A DNA stretch of 64,000 nucleotides from Pseudo-nitzschia pungens (Eukaryota; Bacillariophyta; Bacillariophyceae; Bacillariales; Bacillariaceae). Each line of letters opens with the position of its first letter. Position 1 is the stretch's first letter. Below the pieces are notes generated by a model. It searched no databases. It worked only from the letters and a program-made list of their open reading frames with translations, and was not told the origin of the DNA. This document shows positions 33,076 to 44,147 of the stretch, one piece after another. A program made the position numbers and the translations under genes. The stretch lies in contig CM074762.1 of assembly GCA_037355855.1 (NCBI GenBank), forward strand, positions 4,960,001-5,024,000. The letters are read 5' to 3'.

Positions 33076-35269
33076 ATGTCTTACACAACTGGTCTGTTTG
33101 CCGCAGCAGCAAGACAAGTCCAGATTGACGACGAAGAAGGTATTCCAATCAATACACAACTTGCCTACAAGCGATTCGAAGAAGAATTCAAAGAGTACTG
33201 TGATGTTGTATTTGGTTTTCTGGAAAATCCACGGACGGTAACAGAGGAAAAGGTGTTCGGCTTTCTTTTCTACCAAGCATATCGGGGGCAACGGAGAAGA
33301 GGCCGAAAGAAGAAGAACGCTGGAGTGCAACAGATTTTTGACGTCAATGATTTCAATGCCGTCATGTTGAAATACAACAATAGCAGCAACCCCGAGTCGA
33401 TTATAAACAACGACGACGCTATAGACCCCGTCGGATATGATGTTGTCAATCAGGCGTTATGTGGGATCTTCAAACTGTTAGAACGACAGCGAACTGAAAA
33501 CGCCAACAATCTTCTTAAGGCACATATTCGATCCGAAAGAGTCAACCAGTTGCTTCGTGTGGTGCAAGGACGAAAGAAAAAAATCCAGAAAGCACGATAC
33601 GAGGAGAAGATAGATCACATGCTGTCACCGTACATGAACGTTCAGAACATCGAGCGAATCGAAGATTACTTGTTTGCGAAGAATTCTTACAAAGAGTATT
33701 ATTGCATTGCTTCGTTGCGAGATCGATACTGTTTCCTTATGACGCACGCAGGTGTGCTACGTGGCGAGTCGTTATTCAAGTGCGAACTGTCTGATCTGTG
33801 CAACATCCTTAAACTTGACGAAGGTGTCCATCCCTGCCAAATCTTGATCATGAAAATCGCCACAGGAAAAACAAACGGTAACAAAACATTGTTCGGGCGA
33901 GTGATAAGGAACAAAAATGTTGCCATGTGTCCCATTGGTGCGTTGGGCTTCTATTTGATGGCACGGTTCCATTTGACGGGTGAGCTTGCCGTATACGACT
34001 TTGGAGTGAACGAATCCTGGTTCGACGTCAAATTACTCACCGAGTGTAATAATATGGTGTGCACCAAACCAATCACCGATCAAGCCTACGGAAAAGCGAT
34101 GAAAAATGCATGCACAGCGTTGCAAATCGCGTCTAAGCATTTCATCCACTTTGGACGTGGCACAGGTGCGGTCGACTTGGAGATGAAAGAGGTCGATCCA
34201 CAGTACATCAAGATGCTCGGAAATTGGAATGTCGACGTACGAGAGGATCGGTATTCCGCAAAACTCCCGTTGAAAGCAATGCGGGCGTTGGCTGGGCACT
34301 CGCAAGACAGAGGTGGTTACTTCTTGGCACGAAATACCATAGACCCACCGCAAGAGCTCCGAGATCAAATCTTTCCATTCCTCGAGACCGCAATCAAGAC
34401 AGTCGACGGGAAACCGCAGCGAACGACAGCAAGAGCATTCTTCGACCTTCTCCTTAATTTACAGTGCGTCGTACTGCAGGACGCCGCAATTTTGCTGCAT
34501 AAGGGTAGGAAACACCGCCTCTTTTTGTTGCCTGTTTTCAACAATGAGTTGTTCCGGAATTATCAAGAGGCACTCGTTGCAAGGGTGATCCAGGCCGAAA
34601 CAGCACCGCAAGCCGAAGCCACTTCCATCGAAAGAAGTATGGACGTTGCCATTCCAGGATTTCGTGTTCAATTGCGTAACATTCATTCCGACGTCATAAA
34701 TGTTTCGAGGGACTTTAAACGGGACGTTCAATGCTTGCAGGGCACTGTCACGGAATTCAGAGATCAGCAATATGCAAAGAACGACGACCTCACTCACTTT
34801 CTCGATTTCCTGTCTGGGTATCAACGACCGTCAAGACCAGTAGCAGCAACAGCGCAACAAGCAGCAACAGCGCAACAAGCAGCAACAACAGTTCGTGATG
34901 TTGTCAATCGGAACAAAAGTAAAACGGTGTTTCGAAAGCATACGTCAGTTTCGTCAATGTGGAATGAGTGGTTCGGGCTTGGCGAGTTCAAAGATGATGC
35001 GTCCCCTGGCGGGATTGAAGAGCTTGAGAAGACAAGCCGTAATAAATGGCGAAAGCATTATAACGCTGCTGAGCAAAAGCAATTCTCACGACTCAAACAT
35101 GTAATACAGTTTGTGAAGGACAGAGTTTCAGGCGGAGAATCGTTGGAGGCAGTGCTGGAAGAAGGCGATGCATTCATGACGGCGGAGAAGAAGACCCTTT
35201 CAACACTCCACATCCATCTCCAAAAGGCTAAATCATTCCGTCCACAGGCAACGAATCCGCGGGCAACAA

Positions 35270-35302
<33 letters not shown>

Positions 35303-35355
35303 AACAACAGCAGCAGGTAGTCCCCAACAACAACCAAATTCTTCAAACACTTTAA
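33076..35355 (+). CDS. Crypton-type tyrosine recombinase with GCR1_C-like domain (759 aa)
   Basis: A site-specific tyrosine recombinase, inferred to cut and join the element by a phosphotyrosine intermediate. Catalytic residues seen are Arg229 in G-V-L-R-G-E-S, His358-x-x-Arg361 in H-F-G-R-G-T, Trp384 in L-G-N-W and the nucleophile Tyr393 in D-R-Y-S-A-K-L-P. The G-x-W...Y-x-x-x-L-P spacing is characteristic of Crypton recombinases. Residues of about 640-710 (W-N-E-W-F-G-L-G ... N-K-W-R-K-H-Y) resemble the fungal GCR1_C DNA-binding domain found C-terminal in Cryptons. Between them is a coiled, Gln/Ala-repeat linker, and the tail is Arg-Pro repeats (CCACGA triplets). The ATG is the first in frame after the left repeat array. 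The frame is intact with no introns. Confidence 0.9.
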
Positions 35356-35395
35356 CGTTTATTTAGACCACCTTTTTTCGTGTGTTTCGTATCTT

Positions 35396-35540
35396 TCGTT
35401 GCGGCGTTTCGTTGCGGCGTTTCGTGCGTTTCGTTGCTGCGTTTCGTTGCTTGCTGTGTTTCGTTGCTTGCTGCGTTTCGTTGCTTGTGGCGTTTCGTTG
35501 CTTGTGGCGTTTCGTTGCTTGCGGCGTTTCGGCATTTCGA
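35396..35540 (-). repeat. Right GAAACGC array of Crypton-like element, inverted
   Basis: About eight units with the core GCGTTTCG, several as a 17-bp variant GCGTTTCGTTGCTTGTG, starting about 40 bases after the recombinase stop. Read on the minus strand they give GAAACGC, so they are inverted relative to the left array. Confidence 0.8.
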
Positions 35541-35903
35541 CCTTGGAATCGAAATTTATGTGTTTCTTTTCTTTTCGTCGTTTGTTTTTTATTGTTTTTT
35601 TACTCATAAGAAGTTTCTTTCGTAATACATAAGAAGTTGGTTTCTATCTTAAGCACCTCTGCTACGAAGAACATGGAAAATATGGTTGAATTTGATTGGT
35701 TTAAAATTAATCTGAAGCAGTTACCATTGCGTGTCAGAGAAAAGGACCGTTACGGTTTTAAACGCGCACAAAATATTAAAAGAGATATCTGATATTGTTC
35801 TGATATACCAAAGATAATCTCTCATTATTAATCTGTACTCGTACCAGTACTTGTGCTTGTACACGTGTACCGTACAGAGTACGTATGTCCGGTAATTACT
35901 TCG
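35541..35903. other. Spacer between Crypton-like element and TIR elements
   Basis: AT-rich, no gene seen. It contains AGATAATCT-like words near 35810, similar to those left of the Crypton-like element near 32440, which might mark element ends or target sequence. Confidence 0.4.
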
Positions 35904-36332
35904 TACTACGGATCCCCTAACAATTGATTTTAGAAATTATTAGCGGAAATTAACACAGACGGAGAGCTCTTCGAGCCCTTGCCCTGTCATCAGCCGGGTC
36001 ATTGTTCATGGTCGGAAGTGGTTTCGATGAAGAAGAAGGGGTTGTCAAGAAGCAAAGTGTCACCTGTTGTTGTCGGAAACGAAGCATGCGAAGAACCGAA
36101 GAACAATCGTGTTCTCACAAAAATAGATCTAATATAGTAGTTTTTCCAATCCCCTCTAGGTGATTCAATAGCAGCCAATGACGACAGTCTAAGGGGGTTC
36201 AGTAATCTCTATAATGTGAGTCAATTCTTTGGTAATCAGGGGGTTAAGGTTCTTTTTTTTGGTACGAGTTCCTTCATCTCTGTTAATTTCCGCTAATAAT
36301 TTCTAAAATCAATTGTTAGGGGATCCGTAGTA
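35904..36332. mobile_element. MITE-like element with 52-bp perfect terminal inverted repeats
   Basis: The sequence at 35904-35955 is the exact reverse complement of 36281-36332 (52 bases, starting TA-CTACGGATCCCC). If the outer TA is taken as a TA target duplication, the TIRs start CTACGG, as expected for a non-autonomous Tc1/mariner-superfamily element. The ~325-bp interior has no open frame of note. Perfect TIR identity suggests recent movement. The right TA is shared with the next element. Confidence 0.85.
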
Positions 36333-38110
36333 TCGTTTAGTGATGGCGCATGGAAAAATCGGCGCATATGCGCTTGTTCATTTTGGAGCAATCCTAACGA
36401 AGTATTCATCCAGTATCAACAAGTAATGGCTTGTTAGAAAGCTCTCACTCTCCTCTTTCCATAGGTATATGGTTCTATAGACTTCAGAGGTGCTCTTGTT
36501 GTTGCAAATACTCAACTATCTTTGCACATGAAATTTTTGTATCGGTGCATATGCGCCGATTTTTGCATATTTTTCCCCTCGTGTATTTACTAGTAATGAC
36601 TAGTTTGATTCATACACTGATTAACCAATAGGACTCATCAGATCAGTAAAAAACTGATATTTGACTAATAGGACTGAGAAAATTGTCACCGGACCAAGTG
36701 TTCCTGACAACACCTTACCGGTACCCGTGAAAAACTAAAATGAATCACGTCGAGTGACAGCATCTTTGCCTCACTATCTGACCAAATACCTCCTCCCAGT
36801 AACGGAAACCTCCTCAACGAAAGTTACAACCTATTCGTAAACACTATAAACCGACTGTTTGCAACAACTCCTGTTGAAATCAGTGACTTACATCCATAGC
36901 TTTGGCCCCCTGTAGTTAGTGGTTTTTTCAAAAAATGGCCAAAAATTGATTCATCATGGTTAATGTAGACACTGGTACATTTTCTACACGCGACCATACA
37001 ATCGAGTGACAGCATCTTGACGTCGGAATTCTTTCAATTCTTTTTCATCACATTCGGCTTTTTCCGGTTCATTACATGGTTGTTGCAAAACTTTTATAAT
37101 CTTCAACTCGTAACTTCCTGACGTTGACAAACTTAGTCAACCACTCTTGTTCATCGTCGTAGTCTCTTTTGGTGACGTATTTCTGCTGTCGCCCAGGTTT
37201 GTTTCTACCTATCACCGATACAATTCCGTCTATTTGATTCAATTTTTCTGTTTTGTTTGTCGACTACACCCGGTATTTTCGTGATGTCCGGAAAAAAAAA
37301 ACCCCATAAGTTATCACATCATACAAAGAATCGACTCAAGAGTTTGAAGTCTACTCTGAACAAAATTGATCCATACTCCGTTCTCAAAAGGGGGCATCCT
37401 GTATCCATTCATAAATCTTGTGTCGAAAGTGGGAGACGAGGTCCAAAACGTATGACCTTACTCCATCGTTGTCACCATGAAGAAGATTTGGAAAGAATCA
37501 TGAACAAGATTGATTCTGTTGAGGTTGATGGAAAATTACCGTACGGTGCTCTTGCTAACATTGTCCGACAAGAACAAAATGCAGGATCGTCTATCACAGC
37601 AAACCAGATATACGCACTTCGTAAACGACGAAAAGTTATCGAAAATGACAACAAAAAAGAAATTGCTTGTCGTGAGACAGAACTTATTCTATTCCGGAAA
37701 AACGATTCTAAGATGCATTTGAATAAAACTGGATATCACCCTTATGATACTGACAACGAATCCTTCGATTCTAAGCAATCTACAGAAATTGATATTTCTC
37801 CATATTATACCGCTGGGAGAAAAGTTGGTGTTGTTGTTGGTAGGAAAAATGGTACTACAATTAACAATAAACGTCTGTGCTTTGACTCGGTCAGATTAAT
37901 ATCAAATTGAAATTTGACTAAAACGACTTGGAAAAAAGGATGGTAAGACTAGTCTGATTAATACCGTAGCACCATAATTTATTTCGAAAATGGAGTAAAA
38001 TAAGACTAGTTGGATTAATATTTTATTGAAATTTGACTAATTGGACTTTTAAAAAAATATGGGAAAATCAACTGAGGATCAGTAGATCGGTCCGCCATCA
38101 CTAAACGATA
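36331..38110. mobile_element. Second TIR element (1.78 kb) abutting the MITE
   Basis: The end TATCGTTTAGTGATGGCG at 36331-36348 is repeated in exact inverse at 38093-38110 (18 bases including the flanking TA). The interior holds internal direct repeats (GAGTGACAGCATCTT near 36755 and 37005; GAAATTTGACTAA near 37908 and 38028), an inverted GCATATGCGC pair, and one basic ORF (37284-37910). No DDE transposase is recognised, so it may be a non-autonomous or degenerate Tc1/mariner-like element. Confidence 0.75.
37284..37910 (+). CDS. Basic hypothetical protein carried by TIR element (208 aa)
   Basis: From the ATG at 37284 (M-S-G-K-K-K-P-H-K). A Lys/Arg-rich N-terminal half with predicted helices (H-H-T-K-N-R-L-K-S-L, G-R-R-G-P-K-R) suggests nucleic-acid binding, perhaps a helix-turn-helix remnant. 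The C-terminal third is Ser/Asp-rich. I recognise no family, and no catalytic Asp/Asp/Glu set is visible. It is enclosed by the 18-bp TIRs, so it may be the DNA-binding part of a transposase or a passenger gene. AT-rich codon use differs from the housekeeping genes nearby. Confidence 0.55.
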   Translation: MSGKKKPHKLSHHTKNRLKSLKSTLNKIDPYSVLKRGHPVSIHKSCVESGRRGPKRMTLLHRCHHEEDLERIMNKIDSVEVDGKLPYGALANIVRQEQNAGSSITANQIYALRKRRKVIENDNKKEIACRETELILFRKNDSKMHLNKTGYHPYDTDNESFDSKQSTEIDISPYYTAGRKVGVVVGRKNGTTINNKRLCFDSVRLISN

Positions 38111-38792
38111 CGTTTTTTAGGTTATGTGAAGGATTGCAGTAACCTTACGTGTTATCCATATGCGTTTGATGTCATGAAACACTCGATTTGTTGAAGAACT
38201 TTCGTCGGACAACGTTCTTTTTCCTCGATCATTTTCTTAGAAATTGAATTCTGGATGTATTTACTTGCTTTTGGCGTCAGTTAAATGTTTCCATTCAAAC
38301 CCATCGTTAATTTTGAAAGCCATGATAAATCTATGTTTAAGAAACAAAATGAGCATAAGAAACCGTCGACAAAAGTGAATGTCATTGTCAAGCTATTTAG
38401 GGTCATAAGTGAAAAATACTACTTCTTATGAGTTTTCTGAAAAAGGCCTTACTACAAGTGTTTCTCCTTCGTAGGCGAACAAGCACTAATCTTAGTCCAG
38501 TGTGCTGCGCCTTTGCGCTCCCCACTGGTAACGCTGTGTTAATGCAGTAAGAGAGGAAATATCGGAATGTTACTCGTACGCGAGAATTAGGGTTCACGTG
38601 ACCTCAACCGTACTGTGGCTAGCATATGGCACAGTATGGCTTAGTCGAGAGTTTGATGAACGAAATCGCAATTACAGTGCGATAGTGCTTCGTTTTACTG
38701 ATCATCATTATCGTTACGATCATTGTCACCTACAGCATTCTCATTGCAACTAACAGCAACTACTAAACAGTGCGGTGACATTTTAACAACGA
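38111..38792. other. Intergenic region upstream of PDE gene
   Basis: About 680 bases, AT-rich, no gene seen. It should contain the phosphodiesterase promoter. Short A/T and CATTAT/CGTTAT repeats lie just before the start codon. Confidence 0.45.
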
Positions 38793-40415
38793 ATGAAACT
38801 CACGATGGACCCGGAAGCTTCGTTCGTGGCTGCGGATTTCGATTTTTTGGGGAAACAAAAAGGACGCAATCCGATGCGCCAAAGTTCGAGATGGGATAGT
38901 GGCATAGACTGTATTGATTCTCTACTAAGACCCGGAAGCGCAACACTCGCTGCCATGACGGATGAACAGCGCCGTGGGTTGAATGACCTGAAGGCGATGA
39001 TCATGTTCTCCGGAGACGTAGAAGAGAGCGCGAAAAACCACATACCACAGGCACTTCTTGACTCCAGTGAGAGCTCCAGCAGCGATTTTTTGCTGTCGGA
39101 ATATGCTGGTTATGATCGCCGCTCGGAAGTAAAGACCTTGTCTAACAGCATTTCCAAAGTTCTCTCGGCTCAGAGGGTGGCGTTGAAGATCAAAAGAATG
39201 GCTCGCAAGAGTGTGCGCGAGAGTTTGAACAACTTGCGCCTGCAGTCTCTGAATCTATCAGAGAGAAAGATAGACAACATTCCAGCATATTGGTTTGACC
39301 TCGACGACAAATCGAAGCTCAAAATCAGAGATCTTTTGTCCTGGGATAATCTTTGTCGTTGGGACTTCGACGTCTTTGAGGTTGACGAGGTTTTGAAGGG
39401 GAGAAACGCGCTAGTCTTCGTCGCTTGGGCAATCATCGCAGCCCCTCACTCACAATACATAATGGACGTAGCTTGTTTGCATATTACTGGTGGTTCGGAT
39501 TCCGATATCGTAGCCATCGATGACAGGGATGGCTACGACTTTATATCCTCACTCAACATCAAGGAGACGACTCTGTTGAACTTTTTGGCCGAAATCGAAA
39601 AGCTGTACAAAGATGTCCATTTTCACAATAAGGTGCATGCAGCTGACGTGACTCAAAGTTTGCATGCAATTTTTCAAATGGGTGGGGAAAAATACTCGGA
39701 TGGAAAGTTAGAAACCTTTTCCATGTTGATTGCGGCTGTGATTCATGATGTGGGACACCCTGGTCTCAACAACCCTTTTCTCATCAACTCGAAATCGGAT
39801 CTAGCATTGGTATACAACGACGGCTCCGTGCTTGAAAACATGCATTTGTCCACGATGTTTCGACTTATTATTGGGAATAATCGAGATCGACAATTGGATA
39901 TTTTTGAAAACTTTATCGAAGAAGAATTTGAGTTGGCTAGGAAACTGATCATAAAGGCGGTGTTAACGACTGACATGACAAAACACTTCGCAAAAGTGAA
40001 CACTGTCAAGGGAATAATACTGGCACAAAAAGAAGATGAAAGTAAGTCGGATTACTCTGACCTTCAGATGGATTTGTGCTTCATGAGCGAGATTCTGTCG
40101 TTTGCACTGCATGCGGCAGATATCTCAAATCCTACCCGAGATACATCGACAGCAATAAAATGGGCGGATAGATTTCTGCAAGAGAGTTTCCACCAGGGAG
40201 ATATGGAGGAGCAAATTGGTCTACCATTCAGCCCTAATTGTGATAGGAATGCAACATCCCGACCGTCGTCTCAGATAGGTTTCATCAAATTTATCATTTT
40301 GCCAACCTTTCAGTTACTTGGCCAGTTGATACCACGAGTTTCGACGGAAATCATTCCCAAAATAAACGACAATCTCAAATTTTGGCAAGAACAGGATCGA
40401 CCCACTCGAAAGTAA
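38793..40415 (+). CDS. 3',5'-cyclic nucleotide phosphodiesterase, class I (540 aa)
   Basis: Hydrolyses cAMP and/or cGMP. The class I PDE catalytic domain occupies the C-terminal ~330 residues. It has H278-N-x-x-H282-A (proton-donor His278 and metal ligand), the signature H318-D-V-G-H322-P-G-L-N-N (metal ligands), and the later A-L-H-A-A-D-I-S-N-P with the third metal-binding Asp. The N-terminal 210 residues have no transmembrane helix and no recognisable GAF, PAS or cyclase module, so this is a soluble stand-alone PDE, unlike the cyclase-PDE fusions common in stramenopiles. The substrate cannot be told from sequence alone. Single exon; start is the first ATG after an AT-rich leader. Convergent with the bPH gene. 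Confidence 0.92.
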   Translation: MKLTMDPEASFVAADFDFLGKQKGRNPMRQSSRWDSGIDCIDSLLRPGSATLAAMTDEQRRGLNDLKAMIMFSGDVEESAKNHIPQALLDSSESSSSDFLLSEYAGYDRRSEVKTLSNSISKVLSAQRVALKIKRMARKSVRESLNNLRLQSLNLSERKIDNIPAYWFDLDDKSKLKIRDLLSWDNLCRWDFDVFEVDEVLKGRNALVFVAWAIIAAPHSQYIMDVACLHITGGSDSDIVAIDDRDGYDFISSLNIKETTLLNFLAEIEKLYKDVHFHNKVHAADVTQSLHAIFQMGGEKYSDGKLETFSMLIAAVIHDVGHPGLNNPFLINSKSDLALVYNDGSVLENMHLSTMFRLIIGNNRDRQLDIFENFIEEEFELARKLIIKAVLTTDMTKHFAKVNTVKGIILAQKEDESKSDYSDLQMDLCFMSEILSFALHAADISNPTRDTSTAIKWADRFLQESFHQGDMEEQIGLPFSPNCDRNATSRPSSQIGFIKFIILPTFQLLGQLIPRVSTEIIPKINDNLKFWQEQDRPTRK

Positions 40416-40824
40416 GATCTTTGCACTGTGAGGCGAAGTTCTTAATATACTTGAAAATTACTAGGATAACTACATTTTCACACACACCATGAGTTATTTT
40501 GATTAGTTATTTTTTTGGTTTACTAGTTTGAACACGTAAAACTTACTGCAGTACACGGATTAATGAGTTACCAACAACGATTGTACTGAGAGACTATGAT
40601 ATACCAACATCAACTTCTTTCCGTGCTGAAAAGCAGTCATATCTCCCACGTCGAAGAATGTGATTGCATTCAGTAATTAATTTCAAGCTCTGGCATGACA
40701 ATATCCTTATTCCATGTTTTGTCGAAGACTGTATGGTCCAAGACGAGCTTCCCAACTTCGAAAATATCAGTTGAGCTGACATGGATACTAAGTTTATAGG
40801 ACTATAAGATCAACCCAGCGTGAC
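40416..40824. other. Region between PDE and bPH genes, with possible last bPH exon
   Basis: It holds both 3' ends. On the minus strand, about 40660-40765 can be read as T-D-I-F-E-V-G-K-L-V-L-D-H ending at a TGA. This closely resembles a strand-helix end of the bPH repeats (compare V-D-I-F-E-V in exon 2), so it may be a final exon of the neighbouring gene. Confidence 0.5.
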
Positions 40825-43613
40825 TTATCGTGCGAAAGAACGATAGGAATATTGGTGTAGGTTGTAGATCTCGGCGTCATTATCAAGATTACCAGCAGTC
40901 TCGAAAGCAAATCCATGGATAGACTTGTAGGGAACGGACATGTACTCCACTTTCTTTCCAGACAAACCCTTGGTATCGACAATCAGCAATCGGCGGTTTG
41001 TGTAGACATACAAATCTCGCGCTTGCCTGAAAGCCTTTAACACACTCTCCTCTTCTAACAACAACGGAATTTGTTCGTGATATTCCGTGTTTATCAATTC
41101 CGCATTGATTTCTTTTGCATTCATCGTGAAGACATGATTAAATTCAAGCGGATTACCCTCGTTTGAACCGTACTTTTTGGGGCCGAAAACGAGTTTGGAG
41201 TCAGTAGGACGACCAATAAGAATACCACTCAGTAGCTTCTGAACCTGCATGATGTCAGTTTTGCCAGCTTGATAATCGAAGGTTAACTTGCAAAGATGCC
41301 AGCGATTACGGGTATACAGAATGACTTCGTCGTCAACGTCATACTTCCCGGCTGTTTGCACTGCATAGCCACGAATCGAGCGGTATGGCAAAGAAGTGTA
41401 CAACATTTTCCTTTGAATCAAACCTTGGGTGTCAATAGCTATGACACGAAGATTTGTGAACAAAGATACTTTAAATTTTGCCCTGAAAGCCATCAGAATT
41501 TTTTCGTCGTCCATTAGGATCCTTGTCGTGGTATGGAACTCTTTGTTCAGTTCAGCGGGATCAAATTCATATTGATCATCTCCAATCCACGAGAAAAGTG
41601 TTGAAAAGTCACTGGTATCCTCTGTGAGGGAATCCATCGGGAGAGGAGCGCCACGTTCCAACTCATCGATTTCTACGATTCTTTTCGACAGGTAGTACTT
41701 GATTTTGAATATATCTACACATTTCGTACTGAAGTCCAACTCCCTATAACGAAAGATTCATCATTAAGTCTTGTGAGAAAACATTTCGAACCGAATTAAA
41801 GAGACCTTGCCAAGAAAACTTACAAACAACTTTGTTCAGGTGTTGCCGGCACCCCAGGCTAGGAATGCATTTATTTTTGTTCGAAACAAACGGAAGGAGT
41901 TTAATTGTTTTTCAACCAGGGTCAGTGAATATTTTGTGTCGATAAACATTGAATCATCCGTGAAATTGATACTTACATTGTCGTCGAATGGAGGGACTCC
42001 AGGAAAAAAGTGCAATTCAGTATAAAGCTGAACTTCGGTGTCGAAGTCTAGCACACGGCCCGCTGTTCGAATTCCAAAAGCGAGGAATTTATCCCAGGGT
42101 ATTGACGTGTACATAATCTTCTTTGCGAGCAAGCCTTGTTTGTCAACGAACAGCACTCTTTTTGTTGTGAATAAACTAAGATCACGAAATCCTTGAAATG
42201 CCATTTCCACCTGCTCGCTTCCTTGAAGAATTGGAGGATCCGTTTTCAATATACGCTCGATCATTGCGTTGTCAATAGGACGCAGGCTGTTACCAAACTT
42301 ATCAATGAATTGAAATATACCACTATTCAAATGATCCTTGATTTGATAGTCATCGAGTCCATCAATGGGACTTTTATCTTCTCCCAAAACATGGTTGCAG
42401 AGGACCTGATGAAAAATGGGTTAGAAAGAAGAAGACGTGGAACGTCATCAAATCGAAAATACAGCTAAAACACACCTTCTGAATTGCGAACAAATTCGCC
42501 TTCCCATCGCGAAAATCTTGTGAGACGTAACTCAGTTCACCCAATCGCGGCATGTGCAGTCTGTTTTATCGCGAGGCAAACGAAAGAAAACAATTAGGTT
42601 GACGAGCACTTTCTGAGGTTTCGATAGCCCTTTGAATGACCACGGCAATACACACAAGAATGAAATTGCTTACATCATTTCAGTGTCACGATCGAGAATA
42701 GCTCCAGCAGTCCGAACCGAAAAGCCATGAATTGAACTGTACAAGATTGTAAGGAACTCAATTTTCGTTCCAGAAATACCCTTTACATCGATGCATAGCA
42801 ATCGTTTATTTGTGAAGATTTTGTAATCCCGCCCACTCTTGAAGACGAGCTCCAATATCTCATCTTCCAACATGATCGGGTACTTTGTTTTGAAGAGTTC
42901 TTCGACCTCCTCTGGGCTGACCTGATGCGCATCATCTCCCAGCCAATCCAGCATTTTATCAAAATTGGTGTCTCTGCGGTAATGTCGACGATGATTTTTC
43001 ACAGAGGTGTCGCAAAAATTAATGAGATCGAAATAAAAGCTTTCAAAATCTCCTTCAAGTATGAATTTTTCTTCGAAACTCACTTTTTGTCCATCTTCAG
43101 TGGAGTTGGATCCACATAGTCAGCGGTGCCTTTCGGTTGTGACATTGAAATCTTGAGATTCATAAACTGGTAAACCTCAAAAATATCAACTTCAGTTTTC
43201 GAAAAATCAATCTGAGCCTTGAGGTCAGTGTTCCAAACACGGAACTCACTATCTCTATCGTTTTTACCAGCTGATTCTACCGCGTATGCGACGACAGTCG
43301 AGTAAGGGATACTCATGAAATTCTTTCGTTTTTTCCCGATGCCCTTTCCATCCTCGACGATTAAGCGATGGGAAGTGAAGTAGTACGCGTCGCGACCTCT
43401 GTGTTGCAAGATTGACAACAAAAGAACTGATCAGCATCCAAGTTGAATCTGAAACGAAACAATTAGCGTTGTGCACTACACTTACGTGCCTCCGCGAGTT
43501 CTGAAAGCATATTCGATCTTTTCTTCCTCGTGGAGAAGGTAGGGCTGTTCCTTGCGGATACGAGCCTCTTCTTGGTCGACGTTCATTCCTATGGATTTCG
43601 CGAAGAACTTCAT
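40825..43613 (-). CDS. Tandem bacterial-type PH (bPH) domain protein, six exons (723 aa)
   Basis: Exons on the minus strand are 43613-43486, 43398-43084, 42973-42674, 42560-42476, 42405-41977 and 41739-40825. Every junction is GT-AG and the phases carry through to one 723-residue frame. At least five copies of a bPH_1/DUF1696-like unit are seen. Each has a L-x-A-F-x-x-x-R-D helix-strand, an I-F/Y-T-N-K-R-L-L-x-x-D-x-K-G strand, a Y-x-S-I-P-Y-x-S-I-x-x-F and an E-T/V-A-G-x-x-D-x-D-x-E block. The family's biochemical role is unknown; PH folds bind lipids or proteins. No signal peptide or membrane helix. In the last repeat the frame ends early. One +1 shift near 40870 restores the expected Y-T-N-I-P strand, leading to a possible further exon at 40660-40765. 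So the true C-terminus may lie lower. Confidence 0.82.
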
Positions 43614-43813
43614 TGTAGTAGATCAGTGTTTCTACAACAGATACAATTTTGATTTATGGGAAAAGATTGTGGAAGATTGCCAAAGGTAGTGTGCGGGTGC
43701 ATCTACGTTGACATGCCGAGGAAAAACGCTTTTTGACATGGGGAATAGTTTTGCATTTCGAAAGCACGGTAAGATCTTACCGGTAGTAGAATCTTTTACT
43801 CCAAAATTCCTAA

Positions 43814-43867
43814 CGACTGTCCCTCGCTGAAATTAGTACACAGGCGCGTAGAACCAACGGACAGCTC
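43814..43867 (-). repeat. Dispersed short repeat copy (reverse orientation)
   Basis: It aligns as the reverse complement of the copy at 44148-44226: shared ACTGTCC start, TGAAATTAGTA, CGTAGAACC and GGACAGCT end. Both ends carry ACTGTCC/GGACAGCT, so the unit is itself a weak inverted repeat. Confidence 0.6.
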
Positions 43868-44147
43868 TTCAAACTACTACTATCTCCGTTGAACGAATTT
43901 TCCAAAGAAGCTTTTTTTCGTATCTTGCGATTATCCCCGTACGGTAAGGCCTGTACTTTATTCGCACCTCAACTTACACGTGGTTGGGAAATGCTAACGA
44001 ACGTAATCTTAAGCCTTACCGTAAGGTTACTAACCGCATTGGTGTTTGTCTTCATCTACTCTTCTATCTAATCTTCCCTAAAAATAGAAGGAAGAAGTAC
44101 GTGTAATAATAATATACTACGTAACCTTACGTACTACAAAATTTTTA

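Larger units (their letters stand above)
32889..35540 (+). mobile_element. Crypton-like tyrosine-recombinase DNA transposon
   Basis: The element is defined by an intact recombinase gene (33076-35355) bracketed by two short-repeat arrays in opposite orientation. On the left, 9-bp units like CGAAACGCC (32889-33049). On the right, the reverse complement of the same core embedded in longer units (35396-35540). The outer limits are estimates, because Cryptons usually lack terminal inverted repeats and I found no clear target duplication. The continuous 759-codon frame suggests recent activity. Confidence 0.75.
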
